From assembly GCA_033439685.1 (NCBI GenBank), contig JAUEDM010000005.1, positions 2,914,001-2,978,000 on the forward strand: a DNA stretch of 64,000 nucleotides. Reading direction: 5' to 3'. Both the position numbers and the translations under genes were made by a program. This document shows, piece after piece, positions 42,020-53,396 of this stretch. Within the stretch, counting starts at the first letter, position 1; each line of letters opens with the position of its first letter. A model generated the notes under the pieces. That model was not told the DNA's origin. It worked only from the letters and a program-made list of their open reading frames with translations, and ran no database searches. This stretch comes from Apodospora peruviana (Eukaryota > Ascomycota > Sordariomycetes > Sordariales > Lasiosphaeriaceae).

Positions 42020-43735
42020 TCACTTCTTAGCCGACCGACTCCTGATCCTCTCACCGTATAGGTAGAACAGGAATGGGATGGGGATCAGGGCAAGCGAGAT
42101 GAAGCCCAGCAAACTGTTGCCCCATCCCAGACCGAGTGCATTGTACATTTCCAGCCCACCGAGCGGCAGGAGCGCGCCGGCCAGAGACCGGAGCACCGCC
42201 AATGCGGCAGTGACCGAGGCCGCGTAGCGCGGATAAGCATCCAGCAGGTAGTTCTGGACGCACATCTATATCGGACACGATGATTAATTTTGGTACTAGA
42301 GAGGAAAGGATAGGAGAGGAAAGCTTACCATGATACCCATCAAGCCAGCTGCAAAGATGACAACACCAATCATGGGTACAATCCAGTGCACGCCCTTCTC
42401 CGTCGTCCACCCGTACAGGAACAAGCCGACGGGAAGAGCGATACCGGCGGGGAGCGTGAATGACGGCAGGATACGAATCTCGGGCTTGTGCTCCTCACCC
42501 GCCGCATTGCGTTTCGCAACCACCTTGTCCGACAGGGCGCCGAAGACCACAATGCCGATCATCATGCCCAAGCCGGCCGGGAGGAAGGTAAGCCCGCTCT
42601 CACCCTCTCCGAAGCCGTACTTCTGGGCATAGACAAATGAGAAGGTCGTAAAGAGCAGGTACAGGATACCGTAGGTGATGGCGACGTAAAGAGCCATCAG
42701 GAAGACGATGGGGTAGGTGAAGAGGATGACCATCGGGCGGGTGATGGACGACTTGATCTTCTCGATGGGGTTCTCGATGCCGTCGTGGTAGATGCTATGG
42801 AGTTCCTGGTTGCCCGTCTCCTTCCTCAGACGCTTGGTCTTGCGCTCGAGGATGAGGGGCGCGTATGTCTCCTTCAGGGTGAAGAAGGTGAAGATGGTGA
42901 TGACGCCGGCCAGGATGGCGATCAGCCAGAACACCCACCGCCAGCCTGCAGCGCGGCCGAGGTAGCCTCCGGCGATCGGGCCGATACAGGGGCCGAGCAA
43001 GGGTCCCAAAGCCCAGGCGGCCATGGCGCGGCCGCGCATCTCGACGGGCATGAGATCGGAGATACTACCGCTGCCAATGGTGATGGGCACGGCACCGGCG
43101 AAGCCCATGAGGAAGCGGAAGGCCATCATCATGCCGATGTTGGTGCTCAGCGCGGTGGCGACGGTGAAGATGGTGAAGAAGATATTTCCGAGGTTGTAGA
43201 GGAGTGAGCGTCCAAAGATCTCGCTCATGGGGGCAATGATGAGCGGACCAAAGGCGAATCCTAGAATGTAGATGGAGAGAATGAAGGTTGCGGTGGTGGA
43301 CGAGGTCTCGTGAAACTCGGCCATGATCTTGGGAATGGCAGGCGCAAACATGGATGAGCCCAAGGGGGTGATGAGTGTCAGGATGGACAGAACAGCAATG
43401 TTCAACCACTTCTTCTTCATAGACCAGTTCATCGGGTTGGTGGGATCGTCGGGCCCGTCCCAGGCGACTACGTTTGGGTCCAGCTGCTCGGGCTGCTCAT
43501 CGTCTTTGGTAAATGTGCCTTTCTCGTTGCCCATTACGCTGCCCATTGCGCCCCTTTCCAAGTCGGATTCATGCGGACCAGAGATGGTGGCGCCGTCGAG
43601 GTTGGAGTCGGCGTTGGATGGCGTTCGTGACCTCGGCATGTCCATCTTCTTCTCTGACTGTGTCGATAGTGTCGTCGAGTCCTGTGGTGCTGCTACTGGC
43701 TGTGCAGCCGCCGATGTTGTCAAAGGATCGGCCAT
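42020..43735 (-). CDS. MFS drug:H+ antiporter, DHA1 type
   Basis: There are two exons on the - strand: 42329-43735 and 42020-42265. The intron 42266-42328 has donor GTAAGC and acceptor ATAG, and both exons are in phase 0, giving 550 residues. The N-terminal 90 residues are polar. Then 'DPTNPMNWSMKKKW' and 'LTPLGSSMFAPAIP'-like sequence mark the start of the membrane domain, as in fungal DHA1 multidrug transporters. Motif A-like 'PMSEIFGRSLLY', motif B-like 'FRFLMGFAGAVPITIGSGSI', and motif C-like 'GPLLGPCIGPIAGGYLG' are present. About 12 membrane helices are expected. The central loop has the usual 'LKETYAPLILERK'. It probably exports toxic compounds through the plasma membrane by proton antiport. 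The substrate is unknown. No biosynthetic cluster is next to it. Confidence 0.9.
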
Positions 43736-46700
43736 GGTGTGTTTGTTGTTCGGCCCGGTCGATGTCGGCTCCCAGAATTACAGAATATTCAGACAAAATA
43801 AAAAGGTATTAAAAGAAAGATGGGATGACGTTGATGATGTCGGTTGGAACAAGATACACAAACTCTGTCTCGGCAGGAAATAGAAACGGTCCGCGGCAGA
43901 GGGGACGATATTAAATATGGTCAATCATCTCCCGTCGTGTCGGGGGTCGGACGAGGAGCTAGCTAACAGCCCGAAAACCCGGATGGAGCCTCGAAATCCT
44001 CGTTGATGGGGATGAAGTGGGTTTCCAATTCCGGCTGGTGCTAGCGGCCGCTGCATAATTTGAACATTTTCAATCATTACCTTCCAGGTTAGTGCCGTCC
44101 TCGAGCCCGGGAGGCAACAAAGCCGCCCCCGGTCCAGCACCTCCACCCTCCTTCCTTGGACGTCCTTCGAGTTGTGCAAACCCTTTCAAGCAAAACACGG
44201 CCCAGGGAGACCCGATGCAACAAAACGCACAAGACGGCTCAGCGCCCTGCCCGCTGGGACTGATTGGTACAACACGGCACCATACCCGAGGTTCGATAAC
44301 CAGGCGATACATAAACAGACGGCCACGGCACTACGCCCAATTACGCAGGCGTCTAGAAGACCCGAGTGAAAGTGATATCACTCTGTCGGAAACCCATCAT
44401 CACGTCAATACGTCGTGCAGCATGTCTTACATGTCAGAAAACGGACCCAAGAAAAGGTCAAAAAGCAGGTACCCCGACGCAGTCCAATACACGTACACAT
44501 ATTATTGTATTACGTAGCGTGCATCATCAACCGCAACAGATTGACGGATTACAATTCAGCCTGATGAGAGCGGACAGAGGCGAGCCTGGTAATAAGAAGA
44601 CGAGCATCTCCTGTTTCCCGGGTCGGGGGTCGGGACAGGTCCACCACCGACCGGGAAATACCAATTGTCCTGAGGAATGACGCGGGAGCGCATCCCGTTC
44701 CATGTGGGAAATTCTTGCACAAAATTTCCGGGTTGTGCATAATTTCCCGGATGCACGAGCTTCCGGAACACTTGTGCACGCCGGCGGCTGTCCAGTTTCC
44801 TAGCTTGGCAGGCCGGTGCGCGACCGCGGGTGGAACTTACCGCAACTCCGCGCGTTTACTCCTTGCAAAATGACTGGATGATATTCGACACAAAAAGTCT
44901 CTTGTAAGAAAAAGGAAACCTTGACGTCAACGTCAACCACCCTTCAGATTACAGCCTCATAGAAAGGAGAAAGGTACGACCGACGTTACCCAATGTTACA
45001 ATTTCTACTCAGATCGTGTTATTATCCCGGGATTACGGATACGGGGACCAAGCTACAAGATATTCTTAGCAATTGCCCTATGACGGTGGGATCTTGCCCG
45101 CCGATTCGTCTGTTCGTCTTGAGATGGTGATGTCGTTCATGACAACGGCAGTGCCTGTGCAATCAAAACTCTTTTGACGACCTGCCCGGACTGATAATGC
45201 ACCGGGCAACCGGCCCCCAACGGGAGTCGAACGACTCGACACTAACACGGCCGGGTCATACCCAGTAACACAAAGTTTCAGCCTTCTCACTGTCATTATT
45301 TTCGGGGCAGTGTGGTGCAACAAATACTCAATCCAGCATCTTCCCGGCGCTGCTTATTCTTTTTTGCTGGTTTGCGATTTGCGAGTTATTAACGACACCA
45401 AACATTTTAACTTGAGTCGAACTCCATACACTGGCCCCGGCATCTCATCTATCCTTGGCGACAAAATAATGCGGAGGACACTCAATCTCTCAAGATCTCT
45501 TCTAAACACGTGTAACTTACTCCACCGACAGCCCTCGATCATTCCACCGTTCCAGAACAAAGGGGCCTTGTGGATAAGCCAGCTCCACAGGCTTAGGTAC
45601 ACAGCCCGGCGGTACACCGTACCCACTGTAATTACGCGTATTTTGACCTGACATCAGGAAAAACTCCGATCCAAAATAGCAAAATTCCAAGACGACCCAG
45701 AATGTCTTCAAATCGCATTCGTTTTAAAATTGGACGTTCAATCGGAATCTTGCGTCCGTACAAAATGATCTACGGAAATCTGCTTGGCGCAAAGCTTCGA
45801 ACACCAAAGACCCTGAACGACTTGCTTGGCTCTTTTCTTCCCAAGGGATTTGATCCAAACCAGTACCGTACCGAAAACACGTGGTGTAAGTCATGGATAA
45901 AGGAATCCCCACGTTTCGAGTGAGTCGTTCATCTCCCTTTCATTAACCAGGTTGGCGAGTCCCGCCATTCGAAATCCCCTCCTGCATAAAATCTCACAGA
46001 CCCCAAGAAAGGGAAGGAAAATAGTTTCCGTACGGAGTAGAGAAAGATCTCTTGGCTTGCAGATCCAAGCCAGCCACCACCAAAAAGCTGGACGCGGATT
46101 CGCTCGAAGCGGCTCTGGGCAGCCTGAGCATCTTTCTTTTTTTCGGACCCTGTCGGGGGTGAGTGTTGTGCATCCGAGAACTCGTCATGCTTGTCATCGA
46201 TTCGTGCCGCAGAGCCTCAAGTCATCTATGAATATTTATTGTCCTTCCTTCTGGATCTGGCATGTCCCATGTTTCTAGTCCAATTTAGCATTGTGAATGC
46301 CTGAGACTCTTTTCTTTTTTCGAAAAGCGAAGTCCGCAGATGACTAACAGTTTTGTTGAGCACTACCGGTACTGTCTGTGAAGAGCTGTTAGCGATTTAT
46401 AGCGCCCGTGTTTTTCTCAGCGAGTTATCATCCGTCTCTCACACACTTTGCCTTTGCTTTCGCAGAATACCCGAGGTCATCAGAGACATCGAGTCATTAT
46501 GTCATTATCATCATTTTAGCATATGCCCACTGCAGCTTTGCGATGCGGGTACATTAAGTTGCCACTACCAAGTGCACCAAGAAAAGACAGTCCCCAACCT
46601 TTGATAAATGCATGCTCCGCGACAACGGGACTGCTGGTGTTATGACCATGACCACCGCTTAGACATAGCCCACGTGCTAGCATCGTGACTTGAGAGGGGC

Positions 46701-47099
46701 AATCTGTGGGTAGAAGAGTAGAGTTTTGAGTATTTACAAATGGCGCGAAGGAGAGAGGCTTGGGAAGTACTCCGGTCTCCAGGGCTAAAAACGCCATTAG
46801 AAAAAGAAGTGTACCGTTCCTCCACTTCTTGTCAGATGTCAAATTTTGACCTGACGAGCATTATGACATGTGAACCGTAAGGGTAGAGGAGGGTGTTTGA
46901 CCATGAGCAGAACACAAAAGAACTAGAAAACACGCCGTGGTCGTTACACAAAGCCCAAGGCCCAAGGCCAGGCAATAATGTCAAGACTTCAAACTGGCGC
47001 AAACCGCAGAATTGTCAGTTTGGCCTCCACTCGTCGGACTGATAGTTGCTTGATCGACGGAGAGAGAACGAGCACACGACAGACGCGCGGCATTGCATC
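43736..47099. other. Gene-poor region
   Basis: The first few hundred bases hold the leftward promoter of the drug transporter. After that about 3 kb show only short, non-protein-like frames. An inverted repeat lies at 44706-44748. No transposon remnant is recognisable. Confidence 0.45.
44706..44748. repeat. Imperfect inverted repeat GGGAAATT...GCAC / GTGC...AATTTCCC
   Basis: The arms 44706-44720 and 44735-44748 are near-complementary with a 14-nt loop, and AATTTCC(C)GG also recurs as a direct repeat inside. Its function is unknown. Confidence 0.6.
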
Positions 47100-49365
47100 T
47101 CAGTAGAGCTCAGGCTCTCGAATGCGTCGGCCTCGCCCCGAGCACCCTGAACAACAAGCACGGGGTCAGCAATGACGACTTCACTGTGTGCTAATCAAGG
47201 TTCTTCACAGAAAAGTAGTCAACAAAGGGTGCCTTACAGTCGCACTGTAGCATACAAAAAAGTCCGTGTCAGCCCATGCGTCAAACACCAACAGCAACCA
47301 AGGTAGTAAGACTTACCGCGATCAAATTGGAGCCTTCGTTGTGAATGAGGCAGTATCCGCCCCCGCATCGGTGGCACATGCGTTGAGTGTAATCGATGCA
47401 TTCGCGGCACTAACGGTAGGCAAGCAATCATGAGTTAGACATTGCGTCACTGTCAACATCCCAGGTGCCTAGTGAGCAGGCAACTCACATTCATGCCGCA
47501 TTCCCAGCAACTCTTAGACACTCGCGCCTACATCAAGCAGAGTTAGCTTTTAGGTCTAGAATAGCTGGTCGGTGTAGCGTCTGCCTTCTCGGCCACGAAG
47601 GCCAAGGTCTGTGGGTGGTGTGAGCAGAGGCGGAGGGTGAAAACAGAGAGAGAGGAAAGCCCCAAGGGACATGGACCTTTTAGAGCAGCGGCAGTTCTGA
47701 GAGGGCAAGATATGTATGGGCATTATCAGGTGCTGTTTTTCCCACGTTCCAGCTTATACGTTCCGCTTATAAGTTCCATGCGGTAGAAGCCCGTCCACAC
47801 TCCCTAGCGCTCGGAATTTCCTGCGGGTCAAGACACACCAGCGATGATGTTCCAGCACGGCCCTTCCAAACAAAATCCATCTCGTACCTTGTACTCAGGC
47901 TTTCTGTCGTCGTTGCTATACCCGCCGCTGCTATTGGAAGGGGAGTCGCTTACAAGTTCAGCCGCTGTATTTGTCGCTCCTCCGTGACCGCCTAGGGACG
48001 ACGCCCACGGACCGGTATAGCAAGTCTCGCACCACCACCGATGGCAGCCTGCGCAGTACCTATCGCGTAGACACGCACCGCACCGCGGGATGAAATGAGC
48101 GTGTCCCTCTTTTCTCGACGAGGCCGAAGCGAGCCGCTTGTTCACCGGCTGACCCGTAGGGCACATTGCGACTTTCAGACTCGTCGAGTGCATTGGAGGA
48201 GGGGCGAGCAGCGGAAACCGGCCGATCTCGGCCGTACCGCTGTTGCTTGTCCTCCCCTCGCTAGCATCTCGTGCTGCTGCCACCGTCATCGTGGAACCGT
48301 TCTGCCCCCAAACCGTCCAACCTTCTGGAGCAGAGCCACAAGACGCGCATCCTTCCAGACTGTGTGTTGCCACGCCATAATGCTGATGTTCCACTCGGTT
48401 GGCTGCCGGATTGCTGGCGGCATCCAAAGCCTCGATGCTGACCGTCCCCCATGCAGGCGAATCCAGATGCCTCGGGCCGGTGCACAAGACAGCGTCAAAA
48501 GCGATCACTCCGGCACAGGCCACGAGTGTAGACGCCCAGTCGGGACTTGGGTTGCGACCAAGGATCTGAACACCACGGCGGGCGTACCATGCTTCTGGCT
48601 CATCAATTAACTCAGCAGTCAATACCTTTTGGCTGCGTTTATTCCAGGCTGAGGCCAAACCGGCCGTCGGTGGAGAAGGTGGTGAGCTTATCCTAGGAGT
48701 TGGATCTGCTGGCCCAAATATATACATGCCCTTCAGCCGGGGCATGCCCTTGGGTCTTGAGTCACGGCAAGCATACTTCACCGAGGCCTGGAGTTTCCGG
48801 TCGTTGAGGTTCTTTACTCCCCGGATGGATAGAATTCGCACCGAATAAGCGGGATCGACGAGGATATCGTGGATTAGCTCGGATGTAACCGAGAGGCCGT
48901 CGAGCAAGAGGACTTGCACGTCTCGCAATATATCGAGACGACGTAGATTGGCAAATATGCCACGCAAGGGTCCAGAGTAAAAGCTGTTGCCAGGATGGAC
49001 GGTCAGCGCAGGCTTAGAATACGATAGACTTGGCAAAAGAGCTCTCACTCGTCCTCTGTTAGGTTCTCGTCAACCTGTACATTGCGCCATGTTTCCCCTC
49101 CACGGTCAATGCCAGCAACGTCAAACTGGGCTGATTTGACGTTGCCCAGTTCCAGGCGACGGAAAACCTGCGGTGTATGGTGGATTAGGTAACGGAAGGC
49201 TCTGGAAGTGGCAGCGAGGTTCAAGACATCGTAGCAAGACAGGTATGGCGTTGTATGGCATAGGATCAACGAGTTCGTAAGCAGCTGAAGCAGTGCGCTA
49301 TGTTGAATTTCGGCGGGCAGAGCGTTCGGAGACTCGATGTTCTGGGTCATTGTCAGGGTAGCCAA
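47100..49365 (-). CDS. F-box protein with Cys-rich, zinc-finger-like C-terminus
   Basis: Predicted exons are 49049-49365, 47888-48983, 47489-47527, 47317-47409, 47238-47244 and 47100-47146, giving 532 residues. The N-terminus is an F-box: 'LPAEIQHSALLQLL', then 'DVLNLAATSRAFRYLIHHTPQVFRRLEL'. It would bind Skp1 in an SCF ubiquitin ligase. A Leu-rich region follows ('LLLDGLSVTSELIHDIL', 'VRILSIRGVKNL'), perhaps one or two LRRs. The C-terminus has paired cysteines: 'CGACLRDRYCAGCHRWWCETC', then across the small exons 'SCWECGMN', 'CRECID', 'CHRCGGGYCLIHNEG' and 'ACDWCSG', a RING- or PHD-like cluster. Introns are 48984-49048, 47528-47887, 47410-47488, 47245-47316 and 47147-47237. The 360-bp intron and the 7-nt exon are the least certain parts; reading through the latter would stop after 'CDCKAPF...'. 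The target is unknown. Confidence 0.75.
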
Positions 49366-51056
49366 CCGTCTTGATGCGTGACTCGAACTGTCTGATGAGC
49401 ACGAAAAGATAGAAACCTGGCTGCGAAGCCGAGAGCTGCGCCCGAGGAAGAGAACTATAAGGTTGCAAGGGGATCTAGGGACAAACGCGAAGCTCGAGGA
49501 AACCTGTTAAGGCGGCGAATCAGGATGGCCGCTTTGGTGAAATGGTCGAACAAAGGGCTGGCCTGGGCTGTCAGCTTCCGGCCAGGACCATGGATCAACC
49601 TTGGGGCAGACGCGCAAGGCAGAGAGAGATGGCGATGATCAGCTAGGGCGCTCCTTGAATTCTTGGAGTTTATCGATCAACACCAAGCTGCCACCTAGCA
49701 GCGACGATCGGCAATGGAATCAACGCGAGATTGGGACCAAGAGTTTGCGAGGAGCAATCGCGAGCGATGTGTTAGCCGACTGGGGGTGGATGTAGTAGAC
49801 TTAGATCAGTTGCAGCTATTTCGAAAGCTGCTGGCTACGAGGCACCAACGTCCATCGTCCGAGTCCCGGGTCCTGGGATGGTAGCTTTATATTTGGGCAT
49901 GCATCGAGTCCATGTCCATGCGAGCACTGTACGCGGTATTTGCTCCCGTGGTGCAGTGCGACGTGGGATAGGCAGGTGGCCGCCGTCGCGAGCTGGTTTT
50001 GCTGACCTACAGTACGGTACGCGAGGGGAGGCCAGAGACGGGATGGATGGATGGGAGGTGGGATGGAGGAGTTCCAAGTTGCACTTGGACGCATTTCTGA
50101 AGCGCCTCAGACATGCCGGAGGCCGCTGATACACGTGTGCACGATACGGTTCGATGCTGGTTAATGACGGCTAATTTCAAGTTGTCCTTATCTAATCGTA
50201 CCTGTCAAAGCTGCGCTTTGGCGTGGAAGTCCGGGCCAAGCCTGTGAAGCCCGAGGCCGAACAGGACCCCCGCCGACCCCAAATCCCCCAAACTGGATCA
50301 CAGCTCCCCCCTGGTCTGCACCCAGGGCATGCATTCCAGGTTATCTGGTGTGGCGCGATTGGCGATCAGCGAGCTGTAACCCCACCTTCCCGTCCACCGG
50401 GCTTGCAGTTCAACGTGGGGTCAAGTTGCATGCTTCCATCAGCTCTGCCAGCTCAACAAACTCCAATATTGCTGTCTGGACGAATCCTACCATCAATAGT
50501 TTTTCGGTGTCTTTGCCTTTCCAACGATGCCTCGTATCATTCCTAGTGTGTGCCGAAGGACATATTGTTGGAGCCTCGAGTTCAATAGCTTCAGTTTAAA
50601 GTCATATGAGACTCAACTTGAATTGAACTGAAGATAATTAACCCTAACCCTATGATAAGCTCGCCCGCGGCGCCACAGGCAGGCCCGATGACGAAGTGGC
50701 CGCCTGGCAGCGATCCCATGGAAACTGCAAGAAATCAGATGGAAAGTTGCCATGCTGACTGATGGATATCCATCCCAACGGCATCAAATCGATTATGTTC
50801 ATGTTTTCATTCACCCCATTTTGATTTCTGGATTTTCTGCCTTCAGAAATGCATATAGACCTTGTATCACTTTTAATTGCGATTTCTGGCCTGCCCTGGA
50901 GGTAGCCCGTCCGCCGCCTCCCAACCTTCAACACCTTCTTAACTCCAACCTCGTCGATTACCTCCGCCTTGAATCGCTCGCTGCTTTCCCACCATTCCCC
51001 GCGACTATTGCACGACACCCGAGCATCGCGATATTGAATAACTCAGGGCAGCAAGA
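49366..51056. other. Divergent promoter region of the F-box and UFD1-like genes
   Basis: About 1.7 kb between two outward-transcribed ubiquitin-related genes. No coding frame is convincing. A telomere-like TTAACCCTAACCCTA sits at 50638-50652. Confidence 0.45.
50638..50652. promoter_or_regulatory. Telobox-like motif TTAACCCTAACCCTA
   Basis: Two CCCTAA telomere units lie 405 bp upstream of the UFD1-like start codon. Such teloboxes are promoter elements bound by Myb-type factors in yeasts and plants. A role here is inference. Confidence 0.4.
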
Positions 51057-53396
51057 ATGGATGACCGGCCGTTGGAGCTGGTTTGGTCGGCGCTTTTCAG
51101 CGTCGCTCATCCTTCGCTCGTCGCGAGCAAAGATCTCCAGGGCGACAAGATATTTCTTCCGCAGTCGGCCCTCGAGCAGCTCCTTGCGGCTTCCACAACG
51201 ACAGGACCTTCGACATCCCACACATTTACCGCCTTTGACCCCTTCAACCCGTATTCAGTAGCAGACGCGCGGCGGGAACGGTCTCAATATCGCGAGACCT
51301 ATCAACAGCTACCTCACCCCTTGATGTTCCAACTCGTCAACCGAAAGAATGGAAATGCTGTCTTTGCCGGCATTCGCGAGTTCTCGGCGAGTGAGGGCGA
51401 GGTCGCCCTCAGTCCCTATCTTATGGAAGCCCTGGGCATACAAGAGCGGGACATAAAGGCAGTGACGGAGGCGCCACCTGCCGAGGATGGTGTTGTTGAT
51501 CTCTCCAGGGACGAGGAGGATAAGCCCGAGGATAGCGGCGTTAGGATTACCGTGAAGGCCCGGCAGCTTCCCAAAGGTACTTACGTAAGATTGCGCCCTC
51601 TTGAAGCTGGCTACAACCCCGACGATTGGAAGTCCCTGCTCGAGAGACAGTTGCGGGCGAGCTACACAACGCTTACAAAGGACTCCATACTCTCGGTTCG
51701 AGGAGTCAAAGGAGAAGAGTTCCGCTTTTTGGTCGACAAGTTTGAGCCCGAAGGAAGCGGCATATGTGTGGTCGACACCGATCTCGAAGTGGACATTGAA
51801 GCCCTGAACGAAGAGCAAGCCCGAGAAACGTTGCGGCAGATAGCTGCCAAGTCACAACTCGCTCCTGGAACCGAGTCCGGGAGCTCAGTCGGCAGGACGA
51901 TAGACATTTGGAAAGATGTTCAAGGTCAAGTGCTGGGGGGAGATTACGTCGACTACGATTTGCCTTCGTGGGACAAGTCAAGCGCCATCACTATCGAGCT
52001 GACAGTTTTTGACGACCAAGAGGTTGACCTTTTTGTCAGTCCCAAGTCCAATCGACAACGAGCCGTGCCTCGCGATTCAGAGCATGTATTTGGTGACTTC
52101 TCGTCGCCTGCAGATGGCGTGAAGCGGATCGTCATCCAGCCTACCAATGTTGAGCTCGAAGGAGCAGAGAGTCTTCTGGTTTCTGTTCACGGCTTTACAA
52201 TACCTGGCAATGCCTCCGATGCGTCATTACCGAGACGTTACACACTTCGCGCAAGAGCGGTCGACGTTGAAGGTTCAGCTGCGGCACCAATAAGCCTCGA
52301 AAACTCACCACCACGAAATTCAGACGAGGAACAATGTAAGAACTGCTTACAGTTGATCCCCAAGCGAACAATGATGTTGCACGAAAACTTTTGTCTTCGA
52401 AACAATATTCTCTGTCCACACTGCAAGAACGTCTTTCGGAAGTCCTCCGAAGAGTGGACCAACCACTGGCATTGCCCAACTCACCCAGAAACATACGGTT
52501 CCACGGAACTGAGCAAAGCAAAGCATGATGTTGTTCAACATACCTCCCATACTTGTCCGTCTTGCGGACCTTCGAGCCCTTTCACGTTTCCGTCCTTGCC
52601 CGAGGTGGCTCGACACCGCACTACAGTTTGCCCTGGCAAGCTCATCCTGTGCCAATTCTGCCACTTGGAAGTTCCACAGGAAGGCGACCCGCTTGATCCA
52701 GCTTCTGAGGCAGAGACTGTCATATCCGGCCTAACTGCCCACGAGCGCGCTGACGGGGCGCGGACGACTGACTGCCACCTCTGTGGCGCCATCATACGCC
52801 TTCGAGATATGGCAGCGCACGCGGCCAACCATGAACTAGACAAAGTCTCCCGGCCAAAACCCCAGGTCTGTCGAGACGAGCTCTGCGGTCGCACTCTCCA
52901 TGGAATTGGACCCCGCGGTCAAGTGAACGGCGGGACCCGGATGGGTCAGGGTCCTGGGAACGACTTGGGCTTGTGCAGCCTTTGCTTCTCCCCGCTCTAC
53001 GTGAGCATGCATGATCCCGAGGGAAAAGCACTACGGCGGCGGATTGAGAGACGCTACTTGACACAACTGATGAAAGGATGTGGCAACAAAGCGTGTTTAA
53101 ACGAATGGTGCAAAACGGGACGTGCTAACCGTGGCCTGGAGGCGCTGGGTTCAAGCGCGGCGGCTGCTCTTCCGCTGGTCAAGCCACTTTTGGAAGCAAT
53201 TCAGGATCATGGACAGAAAATGCATTTCTGTGTCGATGAGACATCACAACGCCGGAAAAAGACAGCTGAGATGCTGGCAGCCGAGGGGGTTTGGGAGCTC
53301 GAGTGGTGCATCGCCGCACTGGAGGCTGAGGTTGGCGACTTGGCCAAAGCAAGGGGCTGGTTGACTGACTGGGCGCCTGCAAAGGTCGGGAGGTAA
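51057..53396 (+). CDS. UFD1-like ubiquitin fusion degradation protein with C-terminal zinc fingers
   Basis: One exon of 779 residues from ATG 51057. The N-terminal 250 residues follow the UFD1 domain: 'DKIFLPQSALEQLLA', 'HPLMFQLVN', 'AGIREFSASEGEVALSPYLM', 'RQLPKGTYVRLRPLEAGY', then 'LRASYTTLTKDSILSV' and 'FLVDKFEPEG'. UFD1 binds ubiquitin and the Cdc48 ATPase and works in protein degradation. Unlike the short classic UFD1 (about 350-400 residues), this one carries a long C-terminal part with many Cys/His pairs. A TRAF-type set begins near residue 424 ('CKNCLQLIP...CPHCKNVF') and continues to about residue 600, with further pairs near 604, 636 and 675 ('CGNKACLNEWC'). Long UFD1-zinc finger proteins of this kind are known in filamentous fungi, so this is probably a paralogue rather than UFD1 itself. 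Confidence 0.88.
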   Translation: MDDRPLELVWSALFSVAHPSLVASKDLQGDKIFLPQSALEQLLAASTTTGPSTSHTFTAFDPFNPYSVADARRERSQYRETYQQLPHPLMFQLVNRKNGNAVFAGIREFSASEGEVALSPYLMEALGIQERDIKAVTEAPPAEDGVVDLSRDEEDKPEDSGVRITVKARQLPKGTYVRLRPLEAGYNPDDWKSLLERQLRASYTTLTKDSILSVRGVKGEEFRFLVDKFEPEGSGICVVDTDLEVDIEALNEEQARETLRQIAAKSQLAPGTESGSSVGRTIDIWKDVQGQVLGGDYVDYDLPSWDKSSAITIELTVFDDQEVDLFVSPKSNRQRAVPRDSEHVFGDFSSPADGVKRIVIQPTNVELEGAESLLVSVHGFTIPGNASDASLPRRYTLRARAVDVEGSAAAPISLENSPPRNSDEEQCKNCLQLIPKRTMMLHENFCLRNNILCPHCKNVFRKSSEEWTNHWHCPTHPETYGSTELSKAKHDVVQHTSHTCPSCGPSSPFTFPSLPEVARHRTTVCPGKLILCQFCHLEVPQEGDPLDPASEAETVISGLTAHERADGARTTDCHLCGAIIRLRDMAAHAANHELDKVSRPKPQVCRDELCGRTLHGIGPRGQVNGGTRMGQGPGNDLGLCSLCFSPLYVSMHDPEGKALRRRIERRYLTQLMKGCGNKACLNEWCKTGRANRGLEALGSSAAAALPLVKPLLEAIQDHGQKMHFCVDETSQRRKKTAEMLAAEGVWELEWCIAALEAEVGDLAKARGWLTDWAPAKVGR

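Noticed and set aside
45130..45290. tRNA-like B box (TTCGACTCC on the - strand)
   Set aside because: The flanking bases do not form a T-arm and no cloverleaf could be drawn, so no tRNA is called.
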